Positions 10,488-20,312 of a stretch of DNA of 42,263 nt are shown in pieces. Each line of letters opens with the position of its first letter. Position 1 is the first letter of the stretch. The notes below the pieces were generated by a model that saw nothing but the letters and a program-made list of their open reading frames with translations, had not been told where the DNA came from and searched no databases. This stretch comes from Paraphysomonas bandaiensis (lineage: Eukaryota > Chrysophyceae). The stretch spans positions 1-42,263 of the forward strand of contig CBFFRP010000225.1 of NCBI GenBank assembly GCA_965644295.1, written 5' to 3'. A program made the translations under genes and the position numbers.

Positions 10488-12285
10488 TCATGCGAATAAA
10501 CTATTGACAGCATTACCAATACTCCACCATAAGGAACTGAATGCAGTGGGACCATATATAAAATGTGTACAATCTATAAATCTAGCATGCTCATGAAACT
10601 CTACTCTCATGTCATACAACGCAAAAGAATCGTCAAAAAATGGAATCCACCCTATATATTCTTTCCACGACTTATCCGCTTTATCCAATTGACTCATTAG
10701 CTGACTATTACGCCAGTTTGACTCATGAGGATCTTGCGTGGGGAAACTGCAACAAAATGAATCCGGATGGGCTGATCTGTTCGCCATGTCCCACTGATAT
10801 GATCCGTCTGTAAGTAAAAAAAAACATATTCAGAAGTAGGACAAATATAGCACACGATATGAAAGAACATCAAAAATGCACCACAGTACGTAATGACGAA
10901 CTATAGTACCCACGATGTAACAGACCTGGTGTGGCACTGAATGCCTGTCCTGATGTTTCCCTGTACAACACAGTGACACTCTTGTTTCTTTGTGAATTCG
11001 CAAACCACACAAGCGCTTTCGCCATTCCTGGTAAGACCCACGATCGATGTTTAGACCGAATATGCAAACCGTAATTGAAAACAATATATGTGTGTTGGCG
11101 AGCGTCGGGATCTAAAGAAGAAAGAGTGTCGGTGGTGTAGTTATGCAATAACTCAGTGATATAGTTGTATGACAGTAACTCACTACCAGATGAGTCGTCA
11201 CACAAATCATGTGTGGTATGGATGCATGGAAGATTGAACTGTTGATTCAAAACACGGAATGTATTGTCTCCAATCGAACCAGGAGACAGCCCGGAAGGAA
11301 TGACAAACTCAGAGATCGTTGGCAAGAAAGATCGTACGATAAGATTCTCTGGAGACGGTGACTTCACACCCGCACGAATAAGATCACATATGAAAAACTG
11401 CGCCAGCTGAGCGGTGACAGAGTCTCCAAGAAAAACAACGTTTGTGATAGTTCGGTCAGTACTATTACCTACTGTGTTACGATTTATACGGGTGAGCAGA
11501 CGAGCGAGGTCCAGAGAAGAATCCGCTGATTCCACCGGAAGATCTACAGCAGCAAGAGTGGACACATATCGTTAGCAAAAGTGGACACATATTCGAAGGG
11601 GGAAAAGAATACAACGCATTGTACACGATAGTATAGTATCACCTAAAGTACCTGACCAAATCGATCTCAGTCCTTCGCGGTCACGTGATCCTCGGATCAC
11701 GCACTGAGGAACTCTTCTTCTCTCTGCACTGGCCCAATAATTATACTTGATATATCCCACATCACACTGGGGAAGTGATCGCAAAGTATCGGTCATTGTA
11801 GTGCCTGTATGAGCACCTCGCTGTGACGCTTCCTGCAATCTTTGTCGCTTGTCAGTGAGCCCAACATTTCTCGACTTACGGCGCACTTTATGCTTGCATA
11901 GTTCGGACACCGATATGGCATGAACCTTAGAAACAGCAGTGTTGATAATACATAGTTCTTCGTCGGTGTATTTCGTAGATAGCAAACGGAGAGAACTTAT
12001 TTTCCGATTAAAAGTGGTGTTCAATGTCCATCGTGTCATCTCGCGAGTATACTTGTTAGGGGCGAGTGGTTCCTGGTTATCAGTTTTCGATGCATGTTGT
12101 TTTCTTTTCTTGATGCCTTCAACAGCTTTTTCCATCACTGACTGAGAAGGAAATCTGCTTTTGAGGGTCTTCGATTTACGGCTATCCATTTTAGAATTCT
12201 GATTCGAAGTGCTGAACACCCATATAGATGATGTGGCATATAAGGCTGCCAGACCTACAAGGCAAAAAAATAATCGAGATAACAT
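10488..12285 (-). CDS. SGNH/PC-esterase-like membrane-anchored protein (3 exons)
   Basis: Exons 12285-11652, 11543-10926 and 10807-10488 (minus) join in frame to 523 residues; introns are 108 and 118 nt with GT-AG ends. Residues about 3-24 form a hydrophobic anchor, so a type II secretory-membrane protein is likely, followed by a basic stem. Motifs fit the SGNH/PC-esterase fold: VVFLGDS (G251-D252-S253, nucleophile block), FNYGLH (368-372), YRETSGQ (406) and DCTH (D496...H499, the usual Asp-His pair). Such enzymes usually add or remove acyl groups on glycans; the substrate here is unknown. ATG at 12285 is the first in frame and opens directly into the anchor. A polyadenylation signal AATAAA (minus) lies at 10440-10435. 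The gene is divergent from PFKFB. Confidence 0.8.
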
Positions 12286-12800
12286 ATCCTGCTAAAGGAG
12301 TTGCGAAAATGGGAATTGTACCATACACAACAGAAAACAACAAGTCTTGAACATGAACTTGTGTTTAATTATTTGCAGCGATATTGATCACTATACAATT
12401 GACAGGTTCAACTGCATCTAATAGTGAATGCCATTTTCATCATTTCAATGAAATTTGTTGTTAAAAATTTACACACATGAGAGTGTAAGAAGTTGCTTTC
12501 TGCTAAAAAATCAGTCATTTTATGTGTTGAGATTTCGATGTCTAAAAAAACAAGAAAGTGCACCATTACACAGTTTTCCTACATAAAATAATACAACGGT
12601 ATACAGGTATACCTTGTATAAAGTCATCACAAAATTAATTGTGCTCATGTTGTTACCCACATCTCAGCACTCCGATTACTATACCTCAAAATATATTTTC
12701 GCCAAGAATGAGCTGCTGATACGTAAAATTTTGTGATAACAAATATAAAAATGCATGATTTCCATATGCAGTAAGATTGAAACCAATCCTTATTATAATA
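12286..12800. promoter_or_regulatory. Divergent intergenic region between the esterase-like gene and PFKFB
   Basis: The 515 bp between two start codons that point away from each other must hold both 5' regions. It is AT-rich with no supported ORF. I see no clear TATA box or known factor site, so the promoter role is inferred from position. Confidence 0.5.
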
Positions 12801-15256
12801 ATGGACGACAGCGTGAAAAAGAAAAGAGAAAACCCTTTTCCTCAGACTGCTCCAGGAACTGAAGCTGCCATCGGGCACGTGTTAGACAACAGCATTCCTC
12901 TATCTATATTCCCTATATGTAGCGACAAACTGTGTATATGCGTCTGTGGTCTACCTGCCCGCGGAAAGACTCACATAGCGCGTAGAATTGCTCGGTATTT
13001 GGAGTTTTTTCACGCCGTACCTGTGTCTGTGTTCGATGTAGCTGAATATCGTCGTAAATTAGGTTTTCAACGAATTCCAGATTTACGTTCAGTTGAAGAC
13101 CAGGAGACAAGCAAAAAATGCTACGATAATGCACTCTGTGATCTGGAGGAGTTTTTGCGGGCCCACGACAACGGAGTGGGTATATACGACGCGTCTTCCA
13201 TTACACATGCAATCAGACACAGGATTAAGTGCAAGGTACTATTCAATTGATTTCTAAATTGATGCTATGCGCGTTTTAATCTTTTTTATATCTACAAGGT
13301 TCAATCAATTGGATGCAAACTGATGTTCATTCAAGTTGAGAATGATGATCCCAAGTTTCTCAGTGATCAGTACAAGCTGACAGCTGTTTCGTCACCTGAT
13401 TACGCAGATATAAATGGCAGTCCTGAAGCTGTACGTAAAATGTGCTCGTATGTTAGTTCTATTCCTCATTTATGGTCGGGAGCATACCTGCGAAAATGTT
13501 TTATGGTATGTATTGCAGGAAGAGGACTACCGATTACGCGTTCAATCCTACGAAGCCCACTATGAGCGTCTCTGTGATTGTCATTCGATTGAATCAAAGT
13601 GGAGCTTTCTAATATGTGATCACAGCAAGCAACATTATGTGGTCCACAACGTTCGCGGGCATTTACCACTCAAGGTTGTGAACTTTGTCATTAATTTAAG
13701 GACTACGTCACACGCTTTCTATCTGTCAAGGTATAGCGGAAACACGATAGTTTTTTCACTTTTGTTATATCTGTGATTTATTCTATTGTATAGTACATGC
13801 GGATCTCATTGGTAATTATTGATTTTCATAGGCACGGTCAATCTGAGTACAATGTCGAAGGAAGGATCGGGGGAAACAGTGGTCTGTCCGAGCATGGGGT
13901 GAATTATGCTAAGAAATTAGCTAAGTTTGTTGATGAAGAGGTAAGCTAGTAAGGAAGCCGACTTGATGCTCTGCGTCTATATGTACTCCTGCTTCGAAAT
14001 GATGTACTATTTGCTATGTTAAGTGTTTACCTGTACGTTTCAGTTGAAAAGGGATAAAGACGGCAACGTAGTGCCTGCCCGACTCTGGAGTAGCACTATG
14101 CGGCGAACCGTGGAGACCACTCAGTTCATTACGAATGAAACAATTATTGTAAAGTATGGTTGAAACTGTTTTGTGTCGAATAGAATACGTGTAGGTGCAT
14201 CTTCTATCGCATTATCATGCGTATATCATCGGTCACGTGAATATTTTACCTAACGTTCCACGTGTTCGTCACCTTAACTAATGTTAGTACACTTAATGAA
14301 GGGATGAGCACGACGACTCGTTGGAACACGAGTGGGTACAGATGAGGCTTCGGCAGTGGTTTCATTTGGATGAAATATTTGCAGGTGCCTAAGCCGGTAA
14401 ATGTTGTTGACTCATATTTTACATTCGCGACCCCTTTATCATTTTCGAATGTGCAGTATTATATGTATTATATATCACAGGTTTTTCGGTATAGTGGTAT
14501 AGTAGTAACAGTTTTTGTATGAAGGTGCATGCGATGGAATGACTTACGCCGAGATAGAGGAGCAATACCCTGAAGAGTTCGAGCTCAGGAAGCACGATAA
14601 ATTGGCATACCGATATCCCAGGTATATGTGCTTCGATTGGCTAGATGATATCTACTTCAATGCTATCACGTGTTTTTCATATAAATGTATTTGGACACAG
14701 ATAATTAACTTTCTATGTGCTCTCCTATTTGACAAACGCTCGTACAGGGGTGAGAGCTACCTTGATGTGATCGCCCGCTTAGAACCAATAATCATTGAGA
14801 TGGAAAGACACAGGTGAAGTATCTCTATCAATTCAAGTGTTACGCTGTATCCATCCTAGTGCGCACCGCTGGCGACATGAATGCATCATCTTTCATAACA
14901 TGGCAATATACTTTTACAGGGAGCCGCTACTTATAGTGGGACATCAAGGAATCTTGAGAATTATATATGCGTTCTACACAGGACTGAAGAGAGCGGAAGC
15001 TCCATATGTTTCTATTCCACTGAATACTGTAATCAAGCTTGTTCCAACGGCACATGATATCAAAGTAGAGGTGCGAGTCTGAAATGTAGTTCTACATACT
15101 AATAGCCGTCACACAAAGTACTATTTCTTATTATTTTTATAGAGGAAAACATTGTATCGTCCCACTATACACCTTCCAAGTGATGGACAGGATGAAATTC
15201 CAGAGGATCAGAGGCCAATTGATACAAGTGTAAATCTCGATCCCCCGTCCCACTAG
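12801..15256 (+). CDS. PFKFB: 6-phosphofructo-2-kinase/fructose-2,6-bisphosphatase (10 exons)
   Basis: Makes and degrades fructose-2,6-bisphosphate, the cytosolic switch between glycolysis and gluconeogenesis. Exons: 12801-13235, 13299-13430, 13519-13730, 13832-13940, 14044-14148, 14342-14384, 14525-14621, 14748-14813, 14920-15070, 15143-15256; total 487 residues, near the usual 450-550. Kinase half: P-loop GLPARGKT (50-57), YDASS, SSPDY. Phosphatase half: SRHGQSEYN with catalytic H261, DEIFAG (E342), GMTYAEIEEQYPEEF, YRYP, and VGHQGILR with H408. Both catalytic histidines remain, so the protein is probably bifunctional; RHGQ replaces the common RHGE. The exon 5/6 junction is uncertain: donor 14154 with acceptor 14301 also keeps frame and adds about 15 residues. 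The ATG at 12801 is the first in frame. Confidence 0.96.
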
Positions 15257-15606
15257 GACTTTGTATACACCCTACGTATCTGCATACTGTATTGAGTGTT
15301 GCTTATTGGTAAGCGATTAATTGCTGCAGTCTAAGTTCTTGCATTATAACCGTTAGCGAAGAATACAGTAGTTAGAGACGGTATTATAAGAATTTTATGA
15401 AATGCTCTGAAATATATTATATAAACTGAAATGCTGATCATAATTTGTTGAGTGGTGATAGTGAAACCAATCAATACTGCAAGTTGCAATGAATGATAAG
15501 AAAAGGCGTTATGTTTTAATTAATTCATAGTGTGCTGATCCTGAGTTCAGATACGCACTAGATCTAAAGGTAATTATATCAAAGTTGATATTTGATCACT
15601 CATCTG
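15257..15606. other. No gene seen downstream of PFKFB
   Basis: AT-rich sequence probably holding the PFKFB 3' UTR. No ORF or repeat can be supported. Confidence 0.4.
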
Positions 15607-16024
15607 GTACAAACCAGGGCTGCGTATCAATTAATTTTTAATTATTGAAATTGCAAAAATTGAAATTGGGACATCAAATTATAATTGACTCCAGCTTGCT
15701 TCAATTACTTGCAATTAATTGATATAAAATACCACCGCTTTATAGTGAAAAGTTGATATATAATTTTTAAAATAAAAATCCAAGATTGATAAAATACTAT
15801 AATATCCATTATTAGGATAATCTCACATAATAATTCATTTAAATAAAAAATAGCGATTGGCGATATGAGCGATAAACTGGTTCCCCGGAAGTTAATGCAC
15901 GAGCGCTCTTTGATTAAAATAAATGATAATAACGGAAAGGTTGCAATGCTTCCAATGTATTTTGGTTTGATTGTTGGTGGGTGACGGGTGGCCGTGCAGC
16001 AAGGAACATTAAAAATTAAAATAT

Positions 16025-17306
16025 ATGAAAGTCTGATTATACATGAGTACGGTTGCGTACAGAAACTAGTTTATGTCTATAGACTAGCTAATAACTAGAT
16101 TTGCTATATACTACTAGTGGCGGGCAACCGTCTCGGGACTGCTTGTGCATCGCTGCGAGCACCATGGTGCAACCGTCCCTTGTAGTGAGGTTAGTCGGGG
16201 GGTCTACCTTTGGGCAATGTGTCTGGCGGGCCTGTGCCATGGATTATGTGGGGGGTGGGTGAGGCGAGATGTATATGAGAGTGCAAGTCGGTGGTGGAGA
16301 TGGTGCTGGTTGTTGAGGTGGGATTTCGGCCACAAGTAAGGAGGAGTTGTTTCCGGAGTGGTTGCGCTTGCCTCTGTCGGGTCTGGGCTCTTGCAGAGAG
16401 TGTAGTTCGTGGGGTGGATGTCGCCTGGAGTAGCTGGAGTACTTTTGGTGTCGGGTGGGTATCCTGGGGCTGGCGTTGCTTTGCGTGTGTCGGGACCGGT
16501 GTCGCCGGTGCCGTGTCTACGTTGTGATGTCTGTGTCCCCTATTGCGAAGCATGCGGAGCCCTCCATCATATAGGGGGAGTAGGATAGAGGCGATGGATT
16601 TTTCTAGGGCGTGGAATTGATGTTCGAGCAGTGAGCTGGATATGTGGCGTCCGAATGCGCCGGCCATTTGTGTGGCAGTAATGTGGCCGGTCCAGTAGCG
16701 CTCAACCTGGGGGGTGGTTGGGTTCCATGCGGCTTTGGCTAGTTTGGTTATGGCGGTGTAAAACCAGGGATGGGGGAGCGTGCGTGTGCGAAGTTTGTCA
16801 AGCTTATTGTGGTGCGCTTGGTGGACATCTTCACGTATGTGAATGATGTCAGGGTGAGTGCAGGTGAGAAGCATGTGCGCCATGTTGTCTGTGGGGTATG
16901 CACAGTCTGCGCATGTGGAAGCCGTTGTGCGATCATGTCCGGATTTTCCTTTGGCTCGGTTTCTACCCATTGCAAAGGATTTGTCCCATACGTATGCCGT
17001 CTCGCGTATACGCTCTGCGAGGGGGATGTAGTGTTTGGAGGAGTTATGGGTACGAAGGGGATGGAGCTTGTGTAGGAGCCTTGTTCCGCTGCGTGTCCAA
17101 TACTGCGGGTCTCGTTGCGTTTGTGCAGCATACATGCTATCTCGTCGGAGGGTGTATTGATGGAGGTCCCACTGGTGGTGGAGATCTGTAACGTCTCCTA
17201 GCATAGGACCGAGGTCTGTGAGGAGGTGTGTATCGTATCTACGCCAGTGCCATTGACCCGTGTGGTGAAGAATTCATCCAGTATGTGCGTAGCGTCAGTT
17301 GTGATA
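16025..17306 (-). mobile_element. 5'-truncated LINE-like retrotransposon inserted in hAT 1
   Basis: Flanked by a 14-bp duplication AAAAATTAAAATAT at 16011-16024 and 17307-17320, the mark of target-primed reverse transcription. The 3' end (minus strand, at 16025) is TAATCAGACTTTCAT with no poly(A). Upstream of it lies the family hairpin GCACCATGGTGC (16159-16170). The 5' end is truncated inside coding sequence. Confidence 0.88.
16191..17279 (-). pseudogene. LINE ORF2 C-terminal fragment with zinc-binding motif
   Basis: An open frame upstream of the tail (337 codons from the first ATG at 17204, open to about 17279) ends in LPKGRPPD. Near its middle it has CADC, then H and C in CADCAYPTDNMAHMLLTC, a CCHC-type finger found downstream of RT in many LINE proteins. 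The C-terminal third is Thr/Pro/Gln-rich. RT and endonuclease are missing because of 5' truncation, so the fragment is inactive on its own. Confidence 0.75.
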
Positions 17307-17452
17307 AAAAATTAAAATATTTTTTCTCGATAAGGATGAAGAAGATGATATATGACAGTGAGAGCTTAGTTCAGAATGGCGGCGCAGCGCAATGTTAGAT
17401 TGATGGTAGCATGAAGTGAGCACGTCTTAAGCAGTAAACTCGTTACCGCAGC

Positions 17453-17563
17453 ATGAAGCACTTGTATGCCACAACCAATAAGGTTGAAAGGTTGTTCAGT
17501 GGAGCTAAGATTGTTATGATGACTGATATGCGCAAGAGTATTACTTATGTTTTTACGCATTGA
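17453..17563 (+). pseudogene. hAT transposase C-terminal remnant (hAT 1)
   Basis: A 36-codon tail just inside the right terminal repeat contains NKVERLFSGAKIVM, matching the hAT dimerisation-domain signature (V-E-R-x-F-S-x-A). It stops at TGA 17561. Element 2 carries the same piece, NKKVERLFSRATTVM, on its minus strand. No DDE core is present. Confidence 0.7.
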
Positions 17564-17583
17564 TACGCAGCCCTGGTACAAAC

Positions 17584-18460
17584 ACTTTAACGGCTTTTTA
17601 ATTTCAGGAGGTTCTTCACGTTAATGTGCTCCTTCATCTCCTTACTGACATACATGAGTTACAAGTCCCTCAAAGCTTTTTTGCTGGTCTTCCTCAAGTT
17701 TGGATGGTTTAAGTTTAAGTTCAACAGAACGCTCATATTATGAGGACCGGGAAATATAGAGATTCAATTTTAATATTCGGTTCAACAGAAGCTCACTTTA
17801 TCTTTTACTTAATTTAATTATTATACTGACATTAATTTGCATGTATGTGATTATTTCATTCTAATATATTATTACACAACTATTATAGAGAAACCACAAC
17901 GATGAGACAACTTGCAAAAGCAGATCATCAAACACTCTATATATATAATATGTATTCCATTGCTATAATATTATTATATTGAGCAATTCAAAACTTTACA
18001 TCAAAGTTTTCGAATTATATCCGCTACTTGGATAATATGTTGAGTTTCCTTTTCTGTAAGCAATTAAAGCTGCATTTTAAGGCATTTGAATTATTAGTAT
18101 TTAAATATAGTAGACTAAATTGAAAACTGTAGTACTCATAATAGCTAAAAAATGCTTGTATGTATTTATAAGACATCATAATGTGTCTGCTGTATAACAC
18201 CCGTTGTCGGGATTGTGACTATATATGTATGCAGTATGCAGGACATGGTATATCTTGGATCCTGGGGACTGGGGATGCCTATATATGTATTTTCTGTAGA
18301 ATGTGTAATACGGAGCAACATCTGAATTATTAGCGTCTAATAGTGGGAGGTCATATTACCACGATACACAGCAATATAGTCACTATATATATATATATCA
18401 ATTAATAATTTAAGTAAAATATTTCTAAACGATTCATTAACCACAAAAACTGTAATACTG
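17584..18460. other. AT-rich spacer between the two hAT elements
   Basis: No ORF or RNA gene supported. A short (TA)n run lies near 18383-18398. It probably includes old, unrecognisable repeats. Confidence 0.4.
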
Positions 18461-18468
18461 TTTTCAAC

Positions 18469-19678
18469 CAGGGCTGCGTATCAATTAATTGTCTATTTAT
18501 TGACACAGGTTGTAGTCAATTATAATTGCAATTATTACGTGCTGTTTCAATTTCAATCATTGCAATTAACTGCAATTAATTGCAATTATTTAGTACTAAA
18601 GTACACTATATAGCTGCCAATATAGCCACCTCAACTGTCATTTCATTCCAGAGGCGACGATTCATGCGTAAAAACATAGTTAGCTCTTAAATTTTGAGGA
18701 GCTCTTGAGCAAACCCGTCATAACAGTCGTAGCTCTACTGAACAACCTTTCAACCTTCTTATTGGTTGTGGCATGCAAGTGTTTCATGCTGCAGTAACAA
18801 GTTTGCTGGTTAAGTCTTGCTCGCTTCAGCTGCCTGCTACCATCAAACGTTGCGCTGCGTCGTCATTCGGAACTAGACTCGCACCATCATAATCTTCTTC
18901 CTGATTGAGGAAGAAGAAGATTATTTTTGTAACTTTGCAGTCCGAGTTACGGCTTCGTTGCCACATTGAATCTTCACGATTTTCGAAAGCAGCGTTATGA
19001 ATAATAGCAACACTGTCGCCCAGATTACGCTCAACAATCGGGTGCATTATGAAGGGTTCGTCAAATAATGTACAAACGTCGTAGAATTCAAGCGGGTATT
19101 AACCTTACTTACTTCTGTAATTGTAAGGACACTAGTTGAAACAATTCCTATTCCTCCCGTATTGCACGAGCTTGGCATGCTCCTTTTTACTTGGCATTAG
19201 ACTTAACACGTGGGAACCAAACTCGAATGATCGCATATGATTAGATAGAAGGAAGGAGCGGTCAAACACGGAAAGTGTGGAGCCCCTTTTTCCACAGGAC
19301 AAATCTCTATTGCAGCCTCGTCGTTGTTATTATCATTTACTTTCTCTAATAACACTCGTGCAATCAATGACTTCTGGTGCCAGTTTGTCGCTCATATCGC
19401 TAATTAAGTTAAATGAATTACTATGTGAGATAATCCTATTGATATTATAGTCTTTCACAATCTTCGATTTTTATCCTAAAAATTGGATTTTTTCAATAAA
19501 AACGCCGCTTTTTAACAACTTTTTAGCATTAAAAGTGGTTTTTTTAACATCAATAATTAATTGCGATTAATTCACAATTAATTGAAGCTAGCTGGAGTCA
19601 ATTATAATTGAAATTATGATTAGATGTCCCAATTTCAATAATTGACAACTAATTGCAATTAATTGATACGCAGCCCTG
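18469..19678 (-). mobile_element. hAT-type DNA transposon 2 (1210 bp, non-autonomous)
   Basis: Ends CAGGGCTGCGTATCAATTAA and the inverted TTGATACGCAGCCCTG, flanked by an exact 8-bp duplication TTTTCAAC at 18461-18468 and 19679-19686. Inside, on the minus strand, are an ORF of 73 codons (19047-18826) and a transposase tail with VERLFSRATTVM (18787-18680). Termini and inner sequence match hAT 1, so they belong to one family. Broken coding sequence shows that it is non-autonomous. Confidence 0.93.
18680..19047 (-). pseudogene. hAT transposase remnant (hAT 2)
   Basis: Two open pieces on the minus strand: 19047-18826, beginning MHPIVERNLGDS, and 18787-18680 with the hAT dimerisation motif VERLFS. 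A stop and frame change separate them. The piece order (upstream piece, then C-terminal motif next to the terminal repeat) is that of a hAT transposase. Confidence 0.6.
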
Positions 19679-19686
19679 TTTTCAAC

Positions 19687-20312
19687 TGCAGTATTCGTCA
19701 CAAACAGCTATACAATTCAAAAACTTTAGCTACAACACCTAATCTCTCAACTGTCTGTTAACCTCAACATTGTGAAGAGAATTCGTAGTACTCCTTCAAT
19801 CAATTTGCCTGTGGGCATGGAAGGAAGAATGGACCAGCAATGTGACTCGCGGTGACGTTCAGACATTCCGCATCACGTCATATTTCTCCCTAAAACCCTT
19901 CTACATTCACAAATACATATACGAGTCTTCTGGCATCAGTTCTGAAGGAAATGTACCAACTAATCAATACGATAATGAAAAAAGAGTTAAATAAAGCAGA
20001 ACGGTGAATAGGTTTACTCCCCCTTCCTTCGTTCGTTCTATACTTTTATGTCTTTACGATACATCATAGCTAACGAGGAACGCTTCCTTATCATTGACTA
20101 CAGCTAAGAAGATACTTGGGACACATGACACATGCAATACCAGAATCACGAATAACAAAATGGTCTCACTAACCATTAGTGTCCTTAATCATAGTAAATC
20201 TGGGTGGTGCCTCCCAAAACACATTTTACAGTTGGTGAGAAATCCACACCATCTCACTTTACTACAATGGGTAAAAAGTTATTACACTGGTATACCTAAA
20301 TGATGTCTCACA
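19687..20312. other. Intergenic, downstream of the 7TM-lipase gene
   Basis: No supported gene. A 69-codon ORF at 20094-20303 has no recognisable motif and was not accepted. The 3' UTR of the neighbouring minus-strand gene should lie here. Confidence 0.4.

Larger units (their letters stand above)
15615..17575 (+). mobile_element. hAT-type DNA transposon 1, non-autonomous, with nested LINE
   Basis: The ends read CAGGGCTGCGTATCAATTAA and, inverted, TTGATACGCAGCCCTG. They are flanked by an exact 8-bp duplication GTACAAAC at 15607-15614 and 17576-17583. CAGGG termini with an 8-bp duplication are the hallmark of the hAT superfamily. Without the LINE inserted at 16025-17306 the element is about 0.67 kb. 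Only the C-terminal end of a transposase remains, so it could move only with help from a complete relative. Confidence 0.92.

Noticed and set aside
12777-12800. Upstream TTG start for PFKFB
   Set aside because: A eukaryotic nuclear gene should start at ATG; the first in-frame ATG is at 12801.
20094-20303. 69-codon ORF as a gene
   Set aside because: No motif, no splice context, in the 3' flank of a minus-strand gene.
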